Source: an uncultured Eggerthellaceae bacterium (lineage in GTDB: Bacteria; Actinomycetota; Coriobacteriia; Coriobacteriales; Eggerthellaceae). From it: 5,125 nt of DNA. Below, piece by piece: positions 1-4,972 of this stretch. The notes under the pieces are model-generated. The model was not told the DNA's origin and ran no database searches. It saw only the letters and a program-made list of their open reading frames with translations. Positions within the stretch are counted from its first letter, which is position 1. Each line of letters begins with the position of its first letter. The stretch spans positions 1 to 5,125 of the forward strand of contig CAMPAJ010000142.1 of the NCBI GenBank assembly GCA_946631805.1. The letters are read 5' to 3'. Made by a program: the position numbers and the translations under genes.

Positions 1-1275
1 CAAGCCGTGCACAAGCGGATTTCGAACGGCACGCTTCGCGCGCAAAAGGTAAACAAGAGGTGGTTGGTAAGCGACGAGTCCCTCGCCGAGAACGAGTCGG
101 CTCCGCTTAAACCAGGTCGTCCACGCAAAGGCGAGACCTACCTGCTCATGAACGGCACGTACGAGGTCATGGAATTCTCGTTCGACCGGCAGCGGCTATC
201 TTTCATCCCCCGCAGCGTGATCGATCCGACGCGCGCGCCCATAGGGACGGTAACGCGCGCAGGCGTAGGCTCAGCATCGGGCCTTGCACGCTGGTGGCAA
301 CATCGCAGCATCCCCGGCGGACGATCGGCCCTCGATCGGAAACTTGCCGAGCTCGGACTCGACGACCCAATGCTCCTCCCCTTCCGCAGCCTCGGTTTCT
401 CGCTCTCGGACCAGTATTGGATTCAGCCTTCCGGCGAAAACCTGAAATGGGACGACTTGAACTACTTCGATAACGACTTTGGCAACGAAAGCGAGCAATG
501 GGACGACTGGCTGGCAGATGTGGGGCTTTCCTCGCCCGACAACACGTCCGAAGGGGCCCTGCCGAAAAAATGGGTGTGCGAAGGCTCTAGGCGAACGCTT
601 TTGAAAGGGCATGTTCCTTGGACGGACCAGCAGGTCTATAACGAAGTCGTGGCAAGCGCGCTTCATCGACGTGTCCTCGATCCCCGGGAATTCGTCCCCT
701 ACGAGGCGCGAATAGTCGAAGGGCTCGGCACGGTAGCGGCGTGCCCATGCTTCGTGCGCACCGACGAGGAGTACGTGCCCGCAAGCCTTGTATACGAAAC
801 GGAAGGAGCCCGTCGGGGCGAAAGCGTATTCGACGCCCTTCTGCGCCAGGCGACTAACCTCGGCATAACTCGCGACGACGCCGCTTCGGCCTTGTGCAGG
901 ATGATCGTCTGCGACGGACTGCTGGCCAACACCGACCGCCACCTGCGCAATTTCGGCTTCATACGCAACATCAACACGCTCGAGTGGCGATTCGCCCCGC
1001 TGTTCGACTCCGGCAACAGCCTGTGGTACGACAAAGACGAAGGACAAGTCGCGGCGAGCGATTACTCGTTCATTGCGCGCCCATTCGACGCATCGCCCAA
1101 CCGCCAGCTCATACTCGCCGCCAATAACAGCTGGTTCGAGCTTGATTTGCTCGATGGTTTTGAAGACGAGGCGTCCGAGATACTCGAGAACGGCAACCTG
1201 AGCCGCTGGCGCCTCGACTATCTGAAAAAGGGCATCCGCAATCGCATCGAGGCTTTGCGCATCATATGGGGCTAG
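1..1275 (+). CDS. HTH-HipA-like kinase fusion protein (5' end outside window)
   Basis: The frame is open from base 1 to the TAG at 1273-1275, giving 424 codons in view. The GTG at base 7 is unlikely to be the true start because it falls inside a helix-turn-helix, so the gene is partial on the left. Residues 1-24 (counted from base 1; ..VHKRISNGTLRAQKVNKRWL..) match the recognition helix and wing of excisionase/MerR-type DNA-binding domains. A basic PGRPRKG linker follows at about 38-44. The C-terminal half resembles the HipA/CtkA protein-kinase fold: a glycine/lysine strand (LLKG, about 200-203), a conserved Glu in YNEVV (about 213-217), the catalytic loop NTDRHLRNFGF (about 310-320, Asp312, Asn317) and a metal-binding FDSGNS (Asp336, the DFG equivalent). 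HipA-family kinases phosphorylate serine or threonine on protein targets and usually pair with a separate DNA-binding antitoxin. Here DNA binding and kinase sit in one chain. The substrate is unknown. A self-contained regulator or toxin-like kinase is inferred. Confidence 0.82.
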   Translation, partial: QAVHKRISNGTLRAQKVNKRWLVSDESLAENESAPLKPGRPRKGETYLLMNGTYEVMEFSFDRQRLSFIPRSVIDPTRAPIGTVTRAGVGSASGLARWWQHRSIPGGRSALDRKLAELGLDDPMLLPFRSLGFSLSDQYWIQPSGENLKWDDLNYFDNDFGNESEQWDDWLADVGLSSPDNTSEGALPKKWVCEGSRRTLLKGHVPWTDQQVYNEVVASALHRRVLDPREFVPYEARIVEGLGTVAACPCFVRTDEEYVPASLVYETEGARRGESVFDALLRQATNLGITRDDAASALCRMIVCDGLLANTDRHLRNFGFIRNINTLEWRFAPLFDSGNSLWYDKDEGQVAASDYSFIARPFDASPNRQLILAANNSWFELDLLDGFEDEASEILENGNLSRWRLDYLKKGIRNRIEALRIIWG

Positions 1276-1384
1276 CACATCTTCAAATGCACGGAATGGC
1301 CGCCCAATCAGGGTTAACGCCTAAGCTGGACGCCCCATTCCCACACCATGCCAAAGCAATGCGGCAAATGCGCAGCCATCTAAC

Positions 1385-1429
1385 TTGACACATGGGATGA
1401 CGTCCCCTTCCCGCTCGCCGTGATATGCT
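1385..1429 (+). promoter_or_regulatory. Probable extended -10 promoter of the L,D-transpeptidase gene
   Basis: TGATATGCT at 1421-1429 contains an extended -10 (TG, one base, then TATGCT at 1424-1429). It would start transcription near 1436, about 35 bases before the ATG. A perfect TTGACA lies at 1385-1390, but 33 bases separate it from this -10, so it is not its -35 partner. The position 17 bases upstream of the -10 (CGTCCC) is not -35-like. The TTGACA may be chance or may serve another factor. Confidence 0.45.
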
Positions 1430-1455
1430 TAGGCGCATAAGGCAAGGCCGATAAT

Positions 1456-1462
1456 GAAGGAG
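1456..1462 (+). promoter_or_regulatory. Ribosome binding site of the L,D-transpeptidase gene
   Basis: GAAGGAG ends 8 bases before the ATG at 1471. This is a strong Shine-Dalgarno match at good spacing, and it fixes the start at the codon that opens the lipoprotein signal peptide. Confidence 0.8.
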
Positions 1463-1470
1463 ACACAACG

Positions 1471-2313
1471 ATGAAAAGGGCTTTGTTGATCGCTATCGCT
1501 TCCGTACTGCTTGCCGCCATGGTTGGATGCAGCTCGGCACCAGCAGCTTCGAAAAGCGCAGCCGCGGAGGGCGCGACTTCGGGAGGCTCAAAAAGCACGG
1601 CTTCGGAGAGTGCAACCCCGGCGAACGCGGGCGAATATACCGGTATCGACGTGGAGTCGCCCGCCTGGGTAGCCAACCTCGACGCCGCCAAATCTGCCGA
1701 CCAGATGCTCGTCGTCGCGGCATTTGCCGAGGATGCGACCGACGCATGGGTGGCGCTCCATGAAAAGCAGAGCGATGGCACGTGGCATATGGTGATGACA
1801 ACCCCGGGCTTCATTGGCAAGAACGGGCTTAACAAGACGAAGGAAGGCGACGCCAAGACGCCCACGGGCCAATTCAAGTTCAACAGGGCCTTTGGCATCG
1901 CAGATGATCCGGGGTGCGCGATTCCCTACGTGAAGGTGGACGACGACACCTACTGGTCGGGCGACCCGAGGGACGGTTACCATTACAACGAGCTGGTCAA
2001 CATCAAGGACCTTCCGGGGCTCGATGTGGAAAGCGGCGATTCTGAGCACATCATCGACTTCCCCTACCACTACCAATACTGCCTGAACATCAGCTACAAC
2101 GAAGAGGGAACGCCCGGACTGGGCTCGGCGATCTTCCTGCATTGCCTCGGTCCCGCGAAGCCGTATACGGGCGGATGCGTTGCCATACCCGAAGATCACA
2201 TGAAGTACGTTATGACGAAAGTCGATGAAAACACCGCCGTCGTAATCGATACGTACGAGAAGCTGTCCGGTGGCGAAGACTGGCCCGATAGCACCTGGCC
2301 GCAAGAGCGGTAA
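1471..2313 (+). CDS. L,D-transpeptidase (YkuD/ErfK family) lipoprotein
   Basis: This gene encodes 280 residues. Residues 1-20 form a lipoprotein signal peptide: MKR, a hydrophobic core of about 15 residues, then a lipobox-like MVGC with Cys20 as the lipidation site. A Ser/Ala/Thr/Gly-rich spacer (about 21-55) would tether the enzyme outside the membrane. The catalytic domain covers about 75-262. It includes the substrate-strand motif GDAKTPTGQFKF (127-138), typical of YkuD domains, and the active-site segment FLHCLGPAKPYTGGCVAIP, with His224 and nucleophile Cys236. The family forms 3-3 peptidoglycan crosslinks or attaches proteins to peptidoglycan through a Cys thioester. The usual S/T-H-G-C is T-G-G-C here, and the His-to-Cys loop is short, as in the subgroup with GC[VI]A[LI]P. 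Substrate specificity cannot be read from the sequence. The gene appears to be transcribed alone, with its own promoter and a possible terminator. Confidence 0.88.
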   Translation: MKRALLIAIASVLLAAMVGCSSAPAASKSAAAEGATSGGSKSTASESATPANAGEYTGIDVESPAWVANLDAAKSADQMLVVAAFAEDATDAWVALHEKQSDGTWHMVMTTPGFIGKNGLNKTKEGDAKTPTGQFKFNRAFGIADDPGCAIPYVKVDDDTYWSGDPRDGYHYNELVNIKDLPGLDVESGDSEHIIDFPYHYQYCLNISYNEEGTPGLGSAIFLHCLGPAKPYTGGCVAIPEDHMKYVMTKVDENTAVVIDTYEKLSGGEDWPDSTWPQER

Positions 2314-2317
2314 GGCC

Positions 2318-2360
2318 CTCCGATTTGGAGGCGGGCTTTAGCCCGGCTGAGAAATCGGAG
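2318..2360 (+). terminator. Nested hairpin after the L,D-transpeptidase gene, possible terminator without U-tract
   Basis: An outer 9-bp perfect stem pairs CTCCGATTT (2318-2326) with AAATCGGAG (2352-2360). Inside it sits a second stem, CGGGCT (2332-2337) with AGCCCG (2340-2345). It begins 5 bases after the stop codon, as a terminator would. No run of T follows (CCACGAATCC), so classical intrinsic termination is doubtful. Terminators lacking a U-tract have been described in actinobacteria. It could also be an RNA-stabilising 3' structure. Confidence 0.45.
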
Positions 2361-2407
2361 CCACGAATCCGATGGGGCCAGGGGTCTGGCCGATAACATG
2401 AAGGCAG

Positions 2408-2420
2408 TATAATGGCCTCA
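2408..2420 (+). promoter_or_regulatory. Consensus -10 box of yigZ with leaderless start
   Basis: A perfect TATAAT lies at 2408-2413. A start 7 bases after its last T falls on base 2420, the A of the yigZ ATG. The nearest purine-rich run (GAAGG, 2400-2404) is 15 bases from the ATG, too far for a ribosome binding site. An in-frame stop at 2399-2401 excludes a longer protein. No clear -35 is visible (TCTGGC at 2385-2390). The transcript is therefore predicted to begin at the start codon. Confidence 0.6.
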
Positions 2421-3061
2421 TGGAAGAAGTGCTGAAAGCATATACGACGGTGGCACCTGGCCAGGTCGGCGAATCGCTTTACGAGGACCGCAAGAGCCAG
2501 TTCTTCGGGTTCGCGGTGCATGCCGAGTCGGCAGACGAGGCTATCGCGTTCAGGCATAGCATCATCGAGCGAATTCCATCTGCGAGCCACTACGTGTCGG
2601 CGTGGGTGCTGTCCAATGGGGCAGAGTTTTTCTCCGACGCCAAGGAGCCGCACGGGTCGGCCGGCCTGCCCGTCCTGAACGCCATCAAGGGACGCGATGT
2701 GCAGGACACGGCTTGCGTGGTGGCGCGCGTGTTCGGCGGCACGCTGCTGGGCAAAGGCGGGCTCATGCGCGCCTATACCAAAGCGGCCTCCGACGCCCTG
2801 GACGCTTCGCGCAAGGTTCGTCGCATCCCCTGCCAGCTTTTGGACGTGGCCGTGCCTTACCAGCTCTACGAGTCGTTGACCAGCCGCCTCGCCGGTTGGG
2901 GTGCACAGGTCGACGCGACCGACTTCGCCCAAGACGTCACGCTGCACCTCTTTGTTCCCGTGGAGTCCGCCAACGAGCTGCAGGCGCGCATCCGCGATTT
3001 CACGAATGCGCGGGCTGCGTGCACGCTCGGCACGCAACAGCTGCGCTTCCTGACAGAATAG
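2420..3061 (+). CDS. yigZ: YigZ/IMPACT family protein (UPF0029 plus DUF1949 domains)
   Basis: The gene encodes 213 residues, the normal length for bacterial YigZ. The N-terminal UPF0029/IMPACT domain (about 15-128) shows DRKSQFFGF (23-31; family KKSrFI), SASHY (54-58; family dAtHnC), SDAKEPHGSAGLPVL (72-86; family SDDGEPxGTAGxPiL) and RVFGGTLLGKGGLMRAY (103-119; family RYFGGxxLGxGGLvRAY). A DUF1949 ferredoxin-like C-terminal domain covers about 138-200. The family is related to eukaryotic IMPACT, a regulator of the Gcn2 kinase. Its bacterial role is unsettled, with nucleic-acid or translation-factor binding suggested from structure. Two signature positions vary: Ala-Lys where most members have Asp-Gly in SDDGEP, and Val for Tyr in RYFGG. 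The start is the only usable in-frame ATG and appears to be leaderless. The gene reads alone, with degraded sequence downstream. Confidence 0.9.
   Translation: MEEVLKAYTTVAPGQVGESLYEDRKSQFFGFAVHAESADEAIAFRHSIIERIPSASHYVSAWVLSNGAEFFSDAKEPHGSAGLPVLNAIKGRDVQDTACVVARVFGGTLLGKGGLMRAYTKAASDALDASRKVRRIPCQLLDVAVPYQLYESLTSRLAGWGAQVDATDFAQDVTLHLFVPVESANELQARIRDFTNARAACTLGTQQLRFLTE
2455..2466. repeat. 12-bp perfect palindrome in the yigZ 5' coding region
   Basis: ACCTGGCCAGGT is a perfect palindrome starting 35 bases into yigZ. If the mRNA is leaderless it lies just past the ribosome-covered region. It could be an operator-like protein site or chance in GC-rich DNA. It has no loop, so it would not form an ordinary RNA hairpin. 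Confidence 0.3.
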
Positions 3062-3138
3062 GGCTACGCTACCGGCGCCTTCTACAGGTGCCACAACTGC
3101 TCACCTGCTCATCTCGTCCAAGCCATCCCGTCCATCTC

Positions 3139-3327
3139 GTGCCGGCCAAGTTCAGTGTCTCCGCGCTCGGGCACGCCCTCGACACCCTCTATGCCCTGGA
3201 CGAGGATGACGAGCGGTTCGACCTGACCTACATCGATCATGCGATACGAATGTACCCCGAGAAAGAAGAGCCAATTACCTGGTCGGACGGATGGCGGACG
3301 AGCTTCGATGGGTGCTCGGCCTCATAG
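3139..3327 (+). pseudogene. Coding-like fragment, unrecognised, possibly the upstream part of the SPASM remnant
   Basis: From the GTG at 3139 this frame gives about 62 residues before the TAG at 3325-3327. The part up to about base 3275 has a protein-like composition and GC-rich third positions: ALGHALDTLYALDEDDERF, then a YIDHAIRMYPEKEE stretch. No ribosome binding site precedes the GTG, and the 77 bases between the yigZ stop and this point do not look coding. The last 15 or so residues read like out-of-frame sequence and overlap the start of the next fragment. Loss of one base at about 3265-3290 would join the two into one chain. I do not recognise the family. It is best read as a remnant. 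Confidence 0.35.
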
Positions 3328-3695
3328 AGGACTACGAAGGCACCTGGAGCGACACCATCTCCATGGGCGAGGGGCCGGGGATCGCCGGCATCCTGACGGG
3401 CATCGCGCTGATAGGACGTTGCTCCGCCGACGAGAGTTACGCCTCCGCAGCCCTCGAGGCCCTGGCGTATGAGAAATCTGTCTACATGCGCTACGGGGAG
3501 AAGTTCGGGACCTGCCCCTATTTCGAGTTTTGCGGAGGCGGTTGCAGGGCCCTGGGCGTGCTCCTCACAGGCGAGCGCGACAGCTTCCTGCACGAGGACC
3601 TCTCGAAATGCATGTTCTTCGAGAACGGCTGGTACCAAAGGGTTGTTCAGGCCCTGCCGGGTTGGACCAACCTGAGCGAGATCCCCATCATTTGA
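3291..3695 (+). pseudogene. C-terminal SPASM-domain fragment of a radical SAM enzyme
   Basis: The open frame gives 134 residues from ATG 3291 to TGA 3693-3695. The cysteine cluster CPYFEFCGGGCRALG (residues 75-89: Cys75-x5-Cys81-x3-Cys85), followed by Cys107 in LSKCMFF, matches the second auxiliary iron-sulfur site of SPASM domains found in radical SAM peptide maturases and sulfatase maturases. Cys44 (IGRC) may belong to the first auxiliary site. The radical SAM core, with its CxxxCxxC cluster motif and TIM barrel, is absent, and the region upstream to yigZ is far too short (about 230 bases) to hold it. The usual Cys two residues before Cys75 (CxxC) is also missing. ATG 3291 has no spaced ribosome binding site. 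This is therefore probably the tail of a truncated, frameshifted gene. No precursor peptide gene is visible nearby. A small stand-alone iron-sulfur protein is possible but less likely. Confidence 0.6.
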
Positions 3696-4005
3696 GGCCG
3701 GGCAGGCCACATGGTTGTCATGCGTTAAAGACTGGTACTCTCACCGACGGTTTCGCGAACGGTATACAGAGGTAGACGCGGCACCTATCCCGCTCGCACG
3801 GCGCCGCAAGGCGTTTGAACGATGCTGACTCCCATGCTCCGATGCGTCGTTAGTCGGTGCTTTGGGAAATCTAGAGGGTTTACGGCATCGCATACGTACC
3901 GGACGCCGTCTTGTTGCTCGCCCACGCCGTGCCGTTGTCTTTGCGGCTACGCTCGGGACGAAGAGAACCCGCGGCAACGCTCGCCCTATTCAAAGCGGGC
4001 AACGG
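3696..4005. other. Gene-free stretch between the SPASM remnant and the DUF5674 operon
   Basis: About 310 bases. I see no frame with convincing protein composition; the open frames here are arginine/proline/serine-rich shadows. I also find no tRNA-like fold, transposon end or direct repeat. The stretch may be further decayed sequence plus the regulatory region of the downstream operon. Confidence 0.5.
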
Positions 4006-4011
4006 TATAAT
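4006..4011 (+). promoter_or_regulatory. Consensus -10 box of the DUF5674 operon
   Basis: A perfect TATAAT lies at 4006-4011 and predicts a start near 4018, leaving a leader of about 28 bases with a Shine-Dalgarno sequence. No convincing -35 sits 16-18 bases upstream. An ATG at 4013 lies in the DUF5674 frame but would fall upstream of the transcription start, so it is not the real start. Confidence 0.55.
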
Positions 4012-4033
4012 CATGAGAAGCAACAAACGGTGC

Positions 4034-4040
4034 GGAAGGA
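4034..4040 (+). promoter_or_regulatory. Ribosome binding site deciding the DUF5674 start
   Basis: GGAAGGA ends 5 bases before ATG 4046. It favours this codon over the in-frame ATG at 4013, which has no such site, and over longer readings into low-quality upstream sequence. Confidence 0.75.
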
Positions 4041-4045
4041 CGTTT

Positions 4046-4387
4046 ATGAAACTAATCGACCGAATCGAACTAGCCGAGCTTCAGGAAATGGCCGAGAACA
4101 TGTATGGCGAGCTTGTCAAAGCCGTTGTCGATATTGAAAAGCGCGTTATGGTCGTCGATGCCGGCCTGCATGTCGACGAAGAGCAGATGCTCCTCGAGCG
4201 CGGATCTGCCCAACGGGACCTCTGGGGCATCAACCTGTACCCAGATTCATATGGCGAAGAGGATTTTATCGAGTTCGATTCCATGATCAACATCCGCCCA
4301 GCCCAAGGAAACAGGTCGCGATCGGTCGACGATGCGGACGTGCGCAATACCATCATCGAAATCGTAGGAGAAATTGTTCATGGCTAA
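4046..4387 (+). CDS. DUF5674 family protein
   Basis: The gene encodes 113 residues from ATG 4046. I recognise the DUF5674 pattern over the full length: MKLIDRIELAELQEMAENMY (1-20), KAVVDIEKRVMVVDAGLHVD (25-44), DLWGINLYP (58-66) and EFDSMINIRPAQGNRSRSV (77-95). The family's function is unknown. The protein is acidic, with no signal peptide or membrane segment, so it should be cytosolic. The alternation of strand-like (VVDIEKRVMVVDAGLHVD) and helix-like segments suggests a compact alpha/beta fold. The polar, conserved-looking NIRPxQGNRSR segment is a possible ligand or partner surface; this is inference. The gene opens a two-gene unit: its last 8 bases overlap the next gene, so the two products are probably made together. 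Its own -10 box and ribosome binding site are present. Confidence 0.8.
   Translation: MKLIDRIELAELQEMAENMYGELVKAVVDIEKRVMVVDAGLHVDEEQMLLERGSAQRDLWGINLYPDSYGEEDFIEFDSMINIRPAQGNRSRSVDDADVRNTIIEIVGEIVHG
4366..4370 (+). promoter_or_regulatory. Ribosome binding site deciding the start of the helical partner gene
   Basis: AGGAG, inside the end of the DUF5674 gene, lies 9 bases before ATG 4380 and only 3 bases before an in-frame TTG at 4374. The spacing selects the ATG. Confidence 0.7.
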
Positions 4388-4703
4388 TTACGAGATCGAC
4401 CGGCAGCGCTGGGCGCAGATGTCTATTTACGAACAGCTGGGCAACATCTCCTCGGAAGTCGGCAGGGCCATAAACGCAACGAGGGCGGGCAAGGAGAAAC
4501 GGGCTCAGGGGGCAATTGACCGCGCGGTTGACCTGCTCGACGCCACCGTCGAGGTGCTCATACAGCAGAAATCGCCGCGCGTGAAAGAGGTGCTACGCGC
4601 GCGGGATGAATTCCTGCGCCTCTTTTACGACGGCACTTTCGACGAGGATGCCGACAACATTGCCAGATACTTCAACCTGTTTGCCATCGCCGCGCGATCG
4701 TAG
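4380..4703 (+). CDS. Uncharacterised small helical protein encoded with DUF5674
   Basis: The gene encodes 107 residues from ATG 4380 to the TAG at 4701-4703. I do not recognise a named family. No signal peptide, membrane segment, cysteine or metal motif is visible. Composition and periodicity suggest an all-alpha bundle of about four helices: 7-34 (IDRQRWAQMSIYEQLGNI.., then SEVGRAINATR), 36-63 (KEKRAQGAIDRAVDLLDATV..), 66-83 (PRVKEVLRARDEFLRLFY) and 88-106 (DEDADNIARYFNLFAIAAR). The general look recalls four-helix-bundle nucleic-acid- or nucleotide-associated proteins, but that is only an impression. The start overlaps the DUF5674 stop by 8 bases with an internal ribosome binding site, which points to translational coupling and a shared role or complex. 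Toxin-antitoxin-like pairing is possible but unsupported by any recognised domain. Confidence 0.75.
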   Translation: MANYEIDRQRWAQMSIYEQLGNISSEVGRAINATRAGKEKRAQGAIDRAVDLLDATVEVLIQQKSPRVKEVLRARDEFLRLFYDGTFDEDADNIARYFNLFAIAARS

Positions 4704-4704
4704 A

Positions 4705-4759
4705 GATACCGCGTATCCAACTCCTTACCATCTACGCTCCGCTCTGGAAATCCGCGTAG
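4705..4759 (+). terminator. Possible weak transcript-end hairpins after the DUF5674 operon
   Basis: A 5-bp perfect inverted repeat (4705-4717) begins one base after the stop codon, and a 6-bp stem follows (4732-4737 with 4754-4759). The position suits a terminator, but the stems are short and no U-tract follows. Low confidence. Confidence 0.2.
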
Positions 4760-4828
4760 TTGGGCTGAATCCGCACCGCCGTAGCGTGCACCCCGCCTTG
4801 CAGGCTGACCCGTTCACGAGCTGCGCCT

Positions 4829-4972
4829 CATGATGCGGTTTCGGATGAACAGGAGACGGAGGTTTGTTCACGCGAAGCGGCACTCGACCTTATCGCCGGG
4901 CTCTCGCCGGCCTTCCTAGCATGGGCTTTCTGCAAGCTGTTCAAAGTGAAACTGTCGGACGGTGCGCGTTAG
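4829..4972 (+). pseudogene. Short protein-like stretch, possible C-terminal gene remnant
   Basis: The frame ending at TAG 4970-4972 reads a plausible protein tail: DEQETEVCSREAALDLIAGL, continuing SPAFLAWAFCKLFKVKLSDG. It is a well-formed amphipathic helical sequence, unlike the arginine/proline-rich readings around it. No ATG, GTG or TTG with a ribosome binding site opens it, and the frame runs back only to a TGA near 4760. I do not recognise the family. It may be chance. Confidence 0.2.

Noticed and set aside
271..1278. 335-codon minus-strand open frame opposite the HipA-like kinase gene
   Set aside because: It is the antisense shadow of a GC-rich gene. The plus strand shows clear kinase and helix-turn-helix motifs, while the minus reading has no recognisable domain.
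1293..1341. Inverted repeat GGAATGG/CCATTCC after the HipA-like gene as a terminator
   Set aside because: Only 7 bp with a 35-base loop that lacks a strong inner stem, and no T-run follows.
1385..1390. Perfect TTGACA as -35 box for the L,D-transpeptidase gene
   Set aside because: The spacing to the only good -10 (1424-1429) is 33 bases, and nothing -10-like lies 16-18 bases downstream.
1588..2304. 238-codon minus-strand open frame opposite the L,D-transpeptidase
   Set aside because: Antisense shadow. The plus strand has signal peptide, ribosome binding site and catalytic motif; the minus reading has none.
2210..3094. 294-codon minus-strand open frame opposite yigZ
   Set aside because: Shadow of yigZ, whose signature motifs are all on the plus strand. 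The frame crosses the intergenic hairpin and has no recognisable motif.
3062..3138. Continuation of the yigZ frame past its stop, with a CHNC (CxxC) motif
   Set aside because: YigZ already has its normal length at 3061, and the short motif-bearing stretch has no support as coding sequence.
3237..3710. 157-codon minus-strand open frame opposite the SPASM fragment
   Set aside because: The plus strand shows the ordered SPASM cysteines. The minus reading lacks family features and starts without a ribosome binding site.
3741..3977. 78-codon minus-strand open frame in the gene-free stretch
   Set aside because: Arginine/serine-rich composition typical of a random GC-rich frame; no ribosome binding site or recognisable motif.
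3911..4045. Longer N terminus for the DUF5674 protein
   Set aside because: Most of it lies upstream of the -10 box, its composition is unlike the family, and a good ribosome binding site points to ATG 4046, where family similarity begins.
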